DNA of 64,000 nucleotides from Achatina immaculata (Eukaryota > Mollusca > Gastropoda > Stylommatophora > Achatinidae): positions 14,424,531-14,488,530 of the forward strand of contig CM019708.1 in assembly GCA_009760885.1 (NCBI GenBank), read 5' to 3'. Below are positions 1-11,334 of this stretch, one piece after another. Under the pieces are notes generated by a model. The model saw only the letters and a list, made by a program, of their open reading frames with translations. It ran no database searches and had not been told where the DNA came from. A program made the position numbers and the translations under genes. Within the stretch, counting starts at the first letter, position 1. Each line of letters begins with the position of its first letter.

Positions 1-1548
1 TCAGGGGATGGCTTACAGAGCTAAGGAATTTTTCTCCCATGGTCATGACCTTTGTGTCTCTACGTTCCTTTAGCGGTTGAACACCAACTATTTTCTGCAT
101 TTCTACTATTGGTGTGGACCTCATGGCACCTGTGATAATCCGTAGTGACTGATTTTGAACCTTGTCTAGATTATGCAGCGTAGTGTTTGATGCTGTGCAC
201 CAAGATGTTGAGCCATATTCTAAATGTGGTAGAATACTTTGCTGATATACGTTCTTGAGGATTCTTTCACTAGCTCCCCATGTGGTTCCACTCAATTTTC
301 TTAATATGGCTAGTTTTCTTCTGGCTTTTGCTTCTGCACTGTTGATGTGTTGCTTCCACGTCAGTTTTGAGTCAAGAGTCACTCCTAAGTAAGTGGGTTG
401 GTTGTCCATCCTTAAGGGTATTTCATTTACAAAGATCTTACCTGCTTTCTGTTTAGATGAGAGGGTGAACAGAGTGGTACTTGATTTCTCTGTGTTGATA
501 CTTACACACCATTTGTTTGTCCATGATGTCAAGATGTCTGCTGCTCTTTGGAGTCTCTGTGTAGCAACTGTCGCATATTCATCTGTACACCACATGACCA
601 GATCATCTGCATACAGTGCCGCTTTGATTCCATAGGGAAGTTCCTTGACCAGGTCATTAATGAATACAAGGAATAGTGTAGGCGAAAAGACTCCTCCTTG
701 TGGTACACCTTGTTGCAGAAGTACTTTCTGGCTTTTGTGTCCATCCATTACTACTTTAGCTCTTCTATTGTGTAAATAGGACTTTATCCAGTTGTACAGT
801 CTTCCATTCACATTGCAGTTTCTTAGTTTTCACAGCAGACCTTTTTTCCATACTTTATCAAAGGCTTTCTTCAGGTCTATCCACGCTGCTAGTACAAGGT
901 TTTTCTCTTGGAATGCATCCTCAATCTCTTGAGAGAGATAGGTCACTTGATCTTCCGTACTGTAGTACTGCCTAAATCCTGCTTGTTGTGGAACGAGAAG
1001 GTTTTCACTTTCTAGGTACCATTTTAGCCTCAGGTCAATGATGCGTTCCATCGTTTTGCATAGGCAGCTAGTGAGACTGATTGGCCTGTAGCTGGAGGCA
1101 GTATCACTGTTTTTCCCTGGTTTTAGCAGTGGTACCATGCTTGCTTCCTTCCAGATTTGAGGTAACTTACCTGTGCTCCAGCACATATTGAAAATATCCA
1201 ACAGCTTTCCCATTGCTGCCATTCCCAGGTTCTTGATCATTTCATTGGACACTCCATCTGGTCCTGGTGATTTCCTTGGTTTCAGTTTACTAACTGCTAG
1301 GTCTAACTCACTGCGTGTGATTGGTGCATCCATGACCTCCACTTTTCTGATTTGTTCCTCCTCTTTCTGTGGCTCGATGCGCACTGTACGCTCCTTCTCT
1401 GGATGGATATCAATGTTGCAGTCCTGTGCAAACATGCGAACAAAGTGATCTGCTACCTGCTTACCTGTAAGAGTTTTCCCATCCTCTATTAGTGTAACCT
1501 TTGTACTTCTTCCAGTACTCTAATCATTTAACTGTTTGATTAGTTTCC
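1..1548 (-). pseudogene. I/Jockey-type LINE reverse transcriptase, near-intact, cut by window edge
   Basis: Minus-strand reverse transcriptase of a non-LTR retrotransposon. Reading from 1548 down to 1, one frame stays open except for a TAG near 1521 and a TGA at about 828-830. The order is a linker (GKQVADHFV), then RT blocks KSPGPDGVSNEMIK, SYRPISLTSCLCKTMERI, QAGFRQYYSTEDQV and WIDLKKAFDKVW, then QGVPQGGVFSPTLF, the catalytic YADDLVMW (YADD codons at 602-613), and the thumb region with TYLGVTLDSKLTWKQHI. With only two stops the copy is not old. The C-terminal part continues off the left edge, and upstream it is cut at the edge of the tandem array at about 1549. The clade call rests on motif style only; an I-clade or Jockey relative is likely. 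Confidence 0.85.
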
Positions 1549-1570
1549 ATGTTTGAAAGATGTTTTGCTT

Positions 1571-2447
1571 AGCATATTTTTTTCTTAATATAAACAATGG
1601 ACCGGGCTGATATCCTGCACGCACTCAGAGAAGCCGTCGATTCAAGCCACAGTTCTGAATCTGCAGACATGAACAGATTGCTGGAACATAACTAAAGGTT
1701 CAAAGGTTCTGAATCAGACTCCGGCGTCATCGGATTCATGGCAGCCTCATATATGCTCCACCGCACGCCGCAGCATCCACATAAGAGTATGTTTGCTAAT
1801 AGTTCCCATCAAGTGTTGGTTGTTTACCATGTGTTTTGTGCCACACATTTCAGATTTCCTACCAGCACCTTTAATTTCTCCTAGCTCCAGCAATCTGCTC
1901 ACAGCTACATTGCTCTTCCATTTCCGGTCTTCATTTTTCCCCAGTCTTTCCAATACAGCTTTAGCAATGTCACCCTTGTCCATTCTTAGCCTGCTATTTA
2001 TTTTAGCCTGTCAAGCAAATCTATCTACTACATCATTGCCATGTACTCCCGCATGCCCTGGACAATAAATCCACGTTTTATCCTTTACATTTAACCGACT
2101 TAACAGATGAACCCTTTCGGAGCAGTTTTCTCATTATTTCGAAGCATACTCTGTGAATCCATTACAATGATGCTATGAAACACGTCGTGGATAACTAGCC
2201 ATTCCATCGAGCCAACATAACCTCAGTTTCCATTCGTGTGTTTGATGTAGATGGAACATAACTTCAAACATTGAGTGGCCAGAAAAAAAGCTTTACAGAA
2301 AACCTGGCCAATCGCTACAGAACTGTTATCAGCAGCTGCCGAACGCTGGTGTAAGTATTGAAAATGAGATCGGAACGTTTATGGACTAATCGTCCTATGT
2401 GCAATAAGGATGATCCACCAACTGACTAATTATCTATTCTATTGTTG
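1571..2447 (-). mobile_element. LINE 3' fragment with RNase H domain, copy in unit A1
   Basis: Minus-strand remnant of an I-type LINE tail. Near 2070-2015 the translation gives WIYCPGHAGVHGNDVVDRFA, the conserved C-terminal RNase H block with its H, N and D residues, followed by a stop and then about 80 open codons beginning MDKGDIAKAVLERLGK. A near-identical copy lies at 20815-21684. B-type units have the same flanks joined directly (13010-13045: a TTTAGCATATT-like end meets TTGATTTTAGAG), so this is an insertion of about 870 bp into the A unit. It lies on the wrong side of the RT at 1-1548 to be the C-terminus of that copy. Confidence 0.7.
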
Positions 2448-2619
2448 ATTTTAGAGATGTATTCCCTTTCTCATGCTGCTGGTGTGCTCAATTCAAATAT
2501 AGTTAAAATGTTTGAAACCTCAGAAATGTTTGTACAATCATTCCTCGTGCTTCATTAAAGCTGGATTTCTAATTGTGTATACATTTGTAAGATGTGAAGA
2601 CTCAGCATGAAAGAGCGCT

Positions 2620-2870
2620 CACTGACCCATAGATGACGTCATGCGTAGTCTACCATCGTCGACCAATCTTTTATCCCATCCTTCCATTGGCAACCTGAGT
2701 AATGGTGCAGGCATGACCATCGTCTTCGTCGTGGCGAAGTCTGCTAAACAAGCACTGCGCTTCCTCTAATGTTTTCTTTTATCTTGCTTCAAATGAATAA
2801 ACGATTACCCTCATCCATTCCCCAGACTTCACGGTACTTGTACTTTAGCATCTTGAAAAAAAAATCTTCC
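2620..2870. repeat. Dispersed repeat of about 250 bp, copy 1 of 5
   Basis: Unnamed repeat. It shares the order CATCGTC/TTGTCTTC, then GGAGTCTGCTAAACAAGCATTG-like sequence, then a pyrimidine-rich stretch, then a GTACTTGTACTTCA-like block and CATCTTCACAGTC. Other copies are at 13120-13355, 21850-22115, 32490-32730 and 49940-50240. Four lie at equivalent places in the tandem units; the fifth (49940-50240) is outside the array, which argues for a mobile origin. No ORF. A short element such as a SINE or MITE is possible, but the ends were not defined. Confidence 0.45.
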
Positions 2871-2930
2871 TGGCACTTTTAGGGATCTAGAACGCAAGCA
2901 AAGTGTAGAGGTTTATTACTTTAAAATAAT

Positions 2931-2931
<1 letters not shown>

Positions 2932-2978
<47 letters not shown>
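2932..2978. repeat. (TTTC)n microsatellite
   Basis: Uninterrupted TTTC repeats. The equivalent tract in unit A2 is longer (22167-22229). In the B units the same position carries degenerate pyrimidine tracts (13425-13612 and 32785-32938). Confidence 0.95.
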
Positions 2979-2979
<1 letters not shown>

Positions 2980-3452
2980 TACTCTAGTAATATACTCTGA
3001 GCCATCTAAACAAAGAGACAAAATAACTTCTATGACAGCCATCCTATCAGCTTTTCGTGTATTCTGTATATTTTTCCTTCAGTGATGTTCCATAAGAACT
3101 TGGTTGTTCATGTTTTGCTGTTATATTGATGCTGTGTGCTGTTGCTGTCTGTACCACCTTAACATACAGGAAGTGACCATCTAGTAACAGGCGCCAGAGG
3201 TTTCCATGATTAAGTTAGAGAACATTACCTGATGAGGTAATGATAGGTAAAAATCCCCGTTTCCATGCCATTAAGGTATATTGGGGATACGGAGTTAAAA
3301 CCGTGTAAAGGAAACGTTAATTCTCTCTCTACAAAATTTTAACAAATAAGTAAAATCATATGTAAAAATATTGAACTATATGAGGAGTATTTTGAAAATT
3401 TTTTTATTTATTTTTCTTTGAACGTTTACTGAAGACAAAAACTGTAAAAGAA

Positions 3453-3458
3453 TTTATT
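3453..3458 (-). promoter_or_regulatory. Candidate poly(A) signal of EF-hand copy A1
   Basis: AATAAA on the minus strand, about 150 bases past the stop codon at 3607-3609. Two further overlapping AATAAA motifs lie at 3403-3412. Which one is used cannot be told from sequence. Confidence 0.4.
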
Positions 3459-3606
3459 GATTATAAGAATTATTAGTCAACAAAGTATGTAATGTGTGCT
3501 TAAAGATCTTTTGCAGACTGTAAAATAGCAGGCCTAGCATCAGGCATCTCTGCCAAGGCTCATTCATGCATCGTTGTCATGGTTACTACATGAAGAAAAT
3601 TGATGT

Positions 3607-3819
3607 CTAACCAACAAGAGGGACAACCGTCTCGAAGATCCTGAAACAAAAATGTAAATTTACATTAAGATAATTTACATTAAGATAATTTACACTAAGA
3701 TAATTTACATAGATGACTTGAAGCATAGATATTATTCTTTCAGCCATCAAGCTATTCACACAGATACGTATATTGTGTCGCATTTTATATCACTGAGGGA
3801 GAGAGAGAGAGAGAAAGAA

Positions 3820-3859
<40 letters not shown>

Positions 3860-4022
3860 GACGAGGTTTAATCACGAAAAGGTGAAGAATTGTCGTCACA
3901 TTACTTTTTGACATTTTAACTCTTGTCTTTCAACTTCCCTGCTATCAGACATTAAACATTACAGTGATATCAGTGTAAAAGACATATAATAAGACAGGCG
4001 CAGAGAGAGAGAGAGAGAGAGA

Positions 4023-4068
<46 letters not shown>

Positions 4069-5325
4069 TATATGAGTATTCTAAACTTACTCCTTAAATT
4101 CCTTTCTGTCAACCTCATTATCTTTGTTTTTATCGGCAAGGACAAAGACTGCATCTATGTCAGCCTTGTTAACCTCCTTATCTCCATTCCGGTCAAGCAG
4201 ACCATACAGGACAGCCTCGTGGCCTGTATCAACATAAACATATATATATATAATACATGTATATATATATGAAGCTATATAAAGACATACACAATTTGCG
4301 AATAATTAAATTGTAATTTATATAAGCTGACAGATTAATTCGCCTAAAAATCGAAAACTTGTAAGCAGTAACAGTGCTACAATAATGTAAGCTGAATTAC
4401 AATAGCCAGACAAGCGATGACGTAAGACAGCATGGAAGAAAGATTGTCCTATACATCATCTTATAAGAGACATGAAGATTTTCTTCTACACCATCATGAT
4501 AAAAAAATGGAAAAAAACATGTTTTATGTACCATCATTATGAAAGAGAATAGAAAGATTTACTACTGTAGCAACATGATAAAAGAAGGTAGAAGAATTTT
4601 TGTAGAGTACCAACACGACAAAAGACAGAAGAAGATTTTTCTGCTATATCATAATGATGAAAGACAGATCAAGGTCAATCTTCATTAATCAGATTTCTCA
4701 TGTTTTAATTCTTATAATTTTGTCGAAACGTCAGATAAGTAGATGACTCTTGCATTAAAAAAAATATTATGAATAAAACAACCGTATCAATTATATCTTT
4801 CTCTCTCAACAATTCAAATTTACACCTACAAGACAAGATCTTTCTTGATAGAACACCGTACGTGTATGTACTCTGCATTTTTTTGTTTAGTTTTAGAAGG
4901 TTTATTCTGTTACATTTTTTAAAGCGTAAATGTTTGTAAAATGTATGAAAATTAATTTACACTATACAATTCTTAAAATACACGATGAAATTACTAATAT
5001 TCTCGTGTAAATAAAACATTAACACAATGGTGAAAATACAAGAACTAGTTATTATTAGTAATTTCTGACATGGCATAAGAAATATTAAACATTACTGGTA
5101 TTACGACTTATTACTGTTTTAGACGTAATAGTGAAATTTTATATGTATATATGTGAACATACCTTTAAAAGCTGGGTCAACTTTGTCGACTGACGCTGTG
5201 AATTCTGCGACGCTGATTTCTCCATCCTTATTAGTGTCATAAGTCTGGTGAAAGGAAAGTTTAGGTTAGACATGGAATAAGACCATTACTGTTTCATAAC
5301 GTATAGATTAAACAGACAGGCAGGC

Positions 5326-5413
<88 letters not shown>

Positions 5414-5572
5414 TACCAGAAAATAAGTCTCTGTCTCAGCTTCAGTGACCTCTCCACTTTTGTCAACGTCAAGGTCATCGAACAGTTCCTGTTCCAGTTT
5501 CGCAAGGACTGCATCTGGCGGATCGGCCAAGGCCAAGGCAGGCAGAAGGATCAAAATGGCGTAGACGAACAT
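3607..5572 (-). CDS. Secreted four-EF-hand calcium-binding protein, copy A1 (4 exons)
   Basis: Predicted 134-residue protein spliced from exons 5572-5417, 5244-5163, 4223-4091 and 3640-3607 (156+82+133+34 nt, a whole number of codons). All junctions are GT-AG: donors GTAATC, GTATGT and GTAAGT, each acceptor with a pyrimidine-rich CAG. Intron phases are 0, 1 and 2. Residues 1-16 (MFVYAILILLPALALA) form a signal peptide, so the product is probably secreted. Four EF-hand loops follow: DVDKSGEVTEAE, DTNKDGEISVAE, DRNGDKEVNKAD and DKNKDNEVDRKE. Loops 1, 2 and 4 have canonical residues at positions 1, 3, 5, 6 and 12; loop 3 has K at position 6 and D at 12. The C-terminus is EIFETVVPLVG. It is a calmodulin-superfamily protein of unknown specific role. 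Introns hold GATA, GA and AT microsatellites but no LINE. Copies are at 22857-24843 and 33480-38533, with an orphan last exon at 14179-14212. Confidence 0.85.
5326..5414. repeat. (GATA)n microsatellite in intron 1 of EF-hand copy A1
   Basis: About 21 GATA units beginning 2 bases inside the donor site of intron 1, preceded by CAGGCAGGCA. The equivalent tract in A2 is at 24594-24686. In copy C the tract has become GACA/GACG repeats (38240-38372). Confidence 0.95.
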
Positions 5573-5612
5573 GATACTAAGATAACGGGGAGATAGGGAA
5601 ATGTAAATTTGA

Positions 5613-5619
5613 TTTTATA
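5613..5619 (-). promoter_or_regulatory. TATA box of EF-hand copy A1
   Basis: TATAAAA on the minus strand (CTATAAAATC context), 41 bases from the start codon. Transcription would start near 5583-5589 and leave a very short 5' UTR. The motif is identical in copy A2 and degraded in copy C (38571-38582), which supports it being the functional promoter. Confidence 0.55.
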
Positions 5620-5699
5620 GCAAGGAAATACTACCGTGTGCTATGAACTTCTATAGTAAAAGTTAAAAGAAACAAATAATAATTTTATTACTCGTTCAT

Positions 5700-5825
5700 C
5701 AAAATACAAGTGATAATGTCATTTTCTCGATACAACATACAAGTGTTGTCATCTGCTCCATACAACATACAAGTGGTGTCAGCTGCTAGATACAACATAC
5801 AAGTGATAATGTCATCTGCCTGGAC
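5700..5825. repeat. Short tandem repeat upstream of EF-hand gene (about 32 bp unit)
   Basis: Three to four imperfect copies of a unit containing ATACAACATACAAGTG followed by a variable TGTCATCTGCTC-like part. Equivalent arrays are at 25000-25125 and 40195-40290. Confidence 0.7.
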
Positions 5826-5994
5826 ATTAGTTAACAACCTTCTAGGGAGAAATTATTTCTTCTTCAGCAAGAGAGAAAACTAGTTATTCAATGTTACAGA
5901 GTAATGACAGTTACAGTTTTGTAAAAATAGTTCTCTGTTTACTGTAGGAAAATTACTAGTTGCTAAATTACTGAGAATATATAGTTTGTTTCAT

Positions 5995-6362
5995 AAAGTC
6001 GCTAAATGATGTGATCAGAAAAGCCTTACTTTAAACATCAAAACGACATAGAATATGGTTATATCTAAGTAACAGAATCCACCAAAATACAGAAGGAAAT
6101 TAAATGGAGCTATTCTAAAGCAGGTGTGGAAATTTAAATACCCTGGATCGGTAATAACTTTATATGGGAAATGCCGAACAAAAATTAGGAACAGAATAGG
6201 CCAAGCAAAGACTGCATTTCAGAGAATGAGAAACATATTATCCAACCCATCCTTATCAATGAATGTTAGAAAACGAGTCCTAAAATGCTATATTTAGTCT
6301 ATCTTATTATTTGGAAGTGAATCATGGATAATAGGTAGGTCTGCACAAAAATCGCTGGAAGC
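5995..6362 (+). mobile_element. RTE-like LINE 3' fragment, unit A1
   Basis: Decayed plus-strand reverse transcriptase tail, recognisable as KAFLTLNIK, then VISK and KQVWKFKYPGSVIT, then TAFQRMRNILSN and NVRKRVLKCYI. It is homologous to 15430-16077 and 40470-41186. In A units the fragment stops abruptly and joins CACTTTACAGAAAAAC, which lies about 600 bp further on in B2, so A units carry an internal deletion. Confidence 0.7.
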
Positions 6363-7589
6363 ACTTTACAGAAAAACATTTCCGTGCTGGGATCTCACGT
6401 CAGATAACTAGAAACAATAAAGTGATACGTTTTATAACAAAGGTTTCTGATATAGAAAAAATGAGCGAGCATCGTGTGTAGGAATCTGTGTCCACAATCC
6501 AGCCCTAACTGGTATATTTTCCACATCACCTCACCATCGTTTCACGACTGAGTAAAATAATTCATAATTTTCTTTTTAACCATTAGTTGAAAGATAATAA
6601 AACAATTTTAATGGTATATAGGAAACATGCGTGGTAAATATAAATAAAGGATATATTTTTGTGTATGTTTCAGATAATACGCACACATTACAAAACACTG
6701 AAAAAATGCAATAAAATGAATCATAAATGGGACGAAAATTTATTTAATTATTTATTAGTGAGTGCTGCATAAAAACGTTCACGCACAGAAATATACTTTA
6801 TCCTTTAAAGAGTATACTTGAGGAACTTTTGGGAGAATATTTCAGGTACCTTCTGGGAGTATACTTGAAACACATACTTTGAGTATACTTGAGGCATCTT
6901 GTGGCTGTAAAAACGTCTAAAATTATACTTACGTGAAGTCACGATTTTTTTATGATTTTAAAACTGATGAAAGTGTTCACAGGATTTTGTCTGTGGATAG
7001 AGCAACAAGACGCTGCCTTTTATAGAAAGCTGTGTTCTATGCCAGTTTTGCGTTTTTGCTGAATAATCATAGTATGCATCTTGAAATTTAAAACTGAAAA
7101 ATAAGCGTAATTTAGAATTTGCTGATCTTAGGTCTGGACTGATAAGATATCTTTTACAGAAGCTAATGTCTGTAATAAAAAAAAATGATAAGATATTTCT
7201 TTCAAGGTAAACTGCATTTTTTATGTTTGTTTCAGCACGTGATTATCACTTTTTAAGATATTTCTTTCAAGGTAAACTGCATTATTGATGTTTGTTTCAG
7301 CACGTGATTATCACTTTTTGATCTTTGAATATTTTTTACCTTCACATGCATAGTGTAGAATTTAGTAATGATGTGAATTGCACACAGTTTGACAGTTATT
7401 TTTTCTACAAGAAATAATGAATTGATTCCTTGTACGCATTTTATTCAGTGATACTTCAGACTCTGAATATTGTTTGGTTCAAAAGTTCTTTTTTGCTTTA
7501 AAACAGTCATCAATATCTGTTGTTTTAAAACAATCAGAAAAATTAATTGATTATAGGTTTCAGATTGTGTACTACAAAATAAACGGAAA

Positions 7590-7850
7590 GTTTCCAGACT
7601 ACTCACCATGAATGTATCGTTATACTATTTCAGACTACTCACTGTGAATGTATCGTCCTACTGTTATAGACTACTCACTATAAATGTATCGTTCTACTAT
7701 TTAAGACTATTCACTGTGAATGTATCGATCTACTATTTCAGACTAGTCACAGTGAATGTATCGTTCCACCATTTCAGACTACTCACCGTGAATGTATCGA
7801 TGGACTCTACCAGATTACTTACAGTGAATATATCCTTGGACTATTGATTC
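7590..7850. repeat. 36-bp minisatellite, unit A1
   Basis: About seven copies of a 36-bp unit with core ACTCACTGTGAATGTATCG. The period is a multiple of three, so a frame stays open (LLTVNVSFYYFR), but nothing else suggests coding. Copies: A2 at 26895-27188 (one extra monomer), B2 at 42597-42690 (about two monomers). Confidence 0.9.
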
Positions 7851-7904
7851 TTAGTACAACTGAGTCACGTAGAAGTTAGTGTGTCTATCACCCGTAGGTC
7901 GGTA

Positions 7905-8030
7905 TTAGTTATTTCTTCTTCTTCATTCCTCTCCTTCTTCTGCTTTTTCTACTTCTTACTCTTCTTCTTCTTACTCTTCTTCTTCTTCTGCTTCATTTTC
8001 TTCTTCCTATTCTTCTTCTCCTTCTTCTTA
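7905..8030. repeat. (TTC)n-rich tract
   Basis: Imperfect CTT repeats. Equivalent tracts are at 27250-27370 and 42745-42786 (the last is purer). Confidence 0.9.
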
Positions 8031-9149
8031 AGAAAGGAAAAAGTCTATTTTTATTTCCCCCAGTCTAGAAATATTTTAAGACTGACAAAGTTTATTGCCG
8101 AGATTCAATTTTATGTCCTGAGGTGGAGCTATGCATGAAGCATTTCCTAGAACTGTGTCTTGCCTTATCCCATCATGAAGGTGCAGTCATCACAGCCGCC
8201 TGTTACTTGAGTAGGTGGAATAGATTATTGCTGAGACTTTGTTAGCTGGCAGAAAATAAACTTCTCCATCCGTGTAGCACTGTTATCTTTGTTATTACTT
8301 AACTGAAAGAGAAGAAAGAGGGCATGTGTGGGTTTGTGTGAGTGTTTGTAAGTAGGAGAGAGAGAGAGAGTGAGAGAGAGAGAGAGAGAGGAAGGAAGGA
8401 AGACGGAGTTCGGAAGAAAGAAACAGAAAAAAGATATAGGAAGAGAACGAGAAGAATATTAAATCTTGTATTGTAAAATTTCCCAAAATCTAATGCGATG
8501 CTCTGTTCCTGGCTATTTCGAGTATTTTAGCCAGTGTTTACAGACCTTGTGGCTAAGTTGATGACTTCTGGCAGAAAATGATGACAGAGGCAGCAGAAAG
8601 CGTGCATGAGACAGTGATCTTGACCCTGATGTTACTGACTTGTAGAAAACTTTGGTACTATCAAATGTTTGAACAGTAACAGCCGTGTGTCGTGCAACAC
8701 AAATATGAAGATAAGACTATGAGCATGTCTGCTGTATCTGGGAAGTGGAGACTGGTTCATCGTTCATTTCTTGACATTTCGTGTTCTTTAAGTGATAAGA
8801 AAATAGCTTGTCAGAAGATAAGATTTTTAGAGGTTAAAATGTAAGAATAATGCATTGCAGGGAATTAGTTTATTTTAAAAAGATCGTCGTCATCATCATC
8901 GCCATCATCATCATGGTCATCATCGTCATTGATTATATGTTAAAATAATTTTTGTGTAAAGAAACAGACTTTTAAAGCGTTTTGATCAGGTTTGTGTTCC
9001 ATCATTTTCACAGTCATATTTTCGTAATTCATGTTGATCCAATAAGATTTTTCCAATCAGATTGTGTTGTGTACAGTATCCTAATGGGATAATTTCTTGC
9101 TTTTTTTTCACATATCAGAATGTTCTTACCACAACAATCTTACCATCGA

Positions 9150-9812
9150 CTTGTAAAACCGACTGATTGCTACTTTAGCTTGATACCACACAATGAATGC
9201 TATTTTAGCTTGCTAACACACACTGAATGCTACTTTAGCTTGTCAACACACATTGAATGCTACTTTAGATTGCTAAAACACACTGAATGCCACTTTAGCT
9301 TACTAACACAGATTGATTGCTACTTAGCTTGCTAAAACAGACTGCCTACTGCTTTATATTGCTAAAACAGATTGCCTGCTGGTGTATCTTGCTAAAACAG
9401 ACTGATTGCTGCTTTATCTTGCTAAAACAGACTGCCTGCTGGTGTATCTTGCTAAAACAGACTGCCTGCTGCTTTATATTGCTAGAACAGATTGCCTGCT
9501 GCTTTATCTTGCTAAATCAGACTGCCTGCTGCTTTTTCTTGCTAAAACATATTTTCTGCTACTTTATCTTGCTAAAACAAATTGCTTGTTGCTTTATCTT
9601 GCAAAATCAGACTGCCTGCTGCTTTATGTTGCTAAAACAAACTTTCTTCTGCTTTATCTTGCTAAAACAGACTCCTTGCTGCTTTATCTTGCTAAAACAG
9701 ACTGCCTGCTGCTTTATATTGCTAAAACAGACTGCCTGCTGCTTTATCTTGCTAACACAGACTGACCGCTGCTTTACCTTGCTAAAACAGATTGACCGCT
9801 GCTTTATCCATT
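9150..9812. repeat. 30-bp minisatellite, unit A1
   Basis: About 22 copies of a 30-bp unit with core CTTGCTAAAACAGACTGCCT. The first few monomers differ in length (28-31 bp) and sequence (GAATGCTACTTTAG). Open frames through it (LLLYLAKTDC and FILLKQTACC) arise because 30 is divisible by three. A2 equivalent: 28505-29215. B2 equivalent: 44190-44510, with 28-30 bp monomers. Confidence 0.92.
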
Positions 9813-9991
9813 GTTTGTCATCTTTGATGTGTCCAAGTGCTTTGATTTCTCCATTATTTGTCATCTTTGATGTTTCCAAGTTCTTTGATATCTCCACACT
9901 ACCTCCTGTCATATTTTTCTCACGACTTCCCTCCTTTTTTTAATTGAATTTTCTAGTGACTACCAAGTTCTCTGAATTCTGTCTTGTGATA

Positions 9992-11332
9992 CGAGGGAAA
10001 GTCACTAAGTAACTCGCAAACTGAAATATTTTATCAGTGGCAGTTATCAGGTAGTACTTAAATATATTCTTGGATAGTACCATCATCCCATTCAACTTTA
10101 TAATAGTTGTATGTAGGGTGCGCTGGGAGGTACATGCGCATGCGAAAAGCAATAACAAAATGGTTACGCAACTGTTAGTGTGTACCAAAGAAGAACAGAG
10201 GAGTGTAGTGCCATTTTTGTAGGCTGAAGGACATTCAGTTGAGGACATTCATAAGGAAATGATTACAGTTTATGCTGAAAAGTGTTTATCACGTAACGCG
10301 GTCTATAACTGAATAAAAGAATTTTCTAAGGTGCGCACTGAAATTGTTGACAAAGTCCGAAATGGCCGTCCTGTTCAGACTGCAACAGAAGTAACTGTGC
10401 AACGTGTGACTGAAATTATCAGAGCTGATAGACGAGTAAAGATAGACAGTGTAGCAAGTGAAATCGGATGTTCACACTGCTTACCTACAGAATAATGCAT
10501 GAGCAATTGAATTTTCGGAAAGTTTGCTCACGTTGGGTAACCAAAGATCTCAATGATGAACATAAAATGAACCGATCTGGTTTGTCATTGCAGCATCTCT
10601 GTCATTACGCATATGAAGGTGACATGGTCCAAACGATTATTACTAGAGACGAATCTTGGGTGCACCACTACCAACCCGAATCAAAGCGTGCCTCAATGCG
10701 GTGGAAACACCCGTCATCGCCATGAGCAAAAAAATTAAAGATTACGCCTTCCTTAGGGAAGGTTATGCTGACAGTGGTGTGGGATTATCAAGGAGTGTTG
10801 TTAACCAAGTTTCAGAAGTATGGTGACAGTGTGAACTCTGTATTGTACTGTGAAGTTCTGTAGATGCTATGGGATGCTCTTCGAAGAAAACGTCCTGATC
10901 TGCTGACTAGAGGTGTGCTTCTCCTTCATGACAATGCCAGACCACATACGGCTGGGTTAACCCAAGAGAAAATTACCCATTTAGGTAGAGAAGTTCTTGA
11001 ACATCCACCCTATAGTCCTGACTTAGCTCCAAATGATTTTCACCTGTTTGGTCCATTGAAAAACCACCTTGGCGGGAGAAGATTCTCGAGTGACGAAAAG
11101 GTGGAAACAGAAGTAAAAAAGTGGTTCAGAAATCAGACTCCCGATTTTTATGACATGGGTATTGCATCGCTGATTACACGATGGGACAAACGTATCAATG
11201 TTGGTGGCGATTACGTTGAGAATAAGGGAATGATGTAGATTCAAAAATTACAAGTTTTCAAAGTACTGTAGCATTTAGTTGTTTTTTTTGTTTGTAACAG
11301 GCATTTATGAGTTACTTAGTGATTTCCCATCG
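9992..11332 (+). mobile_element. mariner DNA transposon, unit A1
   Basis: Complete element of 1341 bp between TA dinucleotides (9990-9991 and 11333-11334). The imperfect terminal inverted repeats of about 29 bp start CGAGGGAAAGTCACTAAGTA on the left and CGATGGGAAATCACTAAGTA read inward from the right. The inner transposase is broken. The identical location of the copy at 29352-30693 shows the insertion happened before the recent duplication. Confidence 0.9.
10160..11238 (+). pseudogene. mariner transposase (D,D34D), broken, unit A1
   Basis: Would cut and paste the mariner element by binding its inverted repeats. Starts at ATG 10160 (MVTQLLVCTKEEQ) and ends at TAG 11236-11238. Recognisable parts: N-terminal helix-turn-helix region (AEGHSVEDIHKEM, IKEFSKVRTEIVDKV, NGRP), first catalytic D in TRDESWVHHY, second in HDNARPHTA, third in YSPDLAPNDFHLF. 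Exactly 34 residues separate the last two. Stops (TAG after VVPFL, TGA in VYN*IKEF) and frameshifts near 10490 and 10730 are shared with the A2 copy. A TAG at about 10861-10863 is private to this copy (TCG in A2). Not functional. Confidence 0.88.
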
Positions 11333-11334
11333 TA

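Noticed and set aside
1..2447. RT at 1-1548 and RNase H at 1571-2447 as one LINE protein
   Set aside because: On the minus strand RNase H would come before the RT, the reverse of the order in I-type LINEs. The RNase H piece is also present in A2 without that RT.
9120..9943. Cysteine/leucine-rich repeat protein (FILLKQTACC or LLLYLAKTDC repeats)
   Set aside because: Overlapping frames of a 30-bp minisatellite, with frame changes between monomers of different length; the frames differ between A1 and A2.
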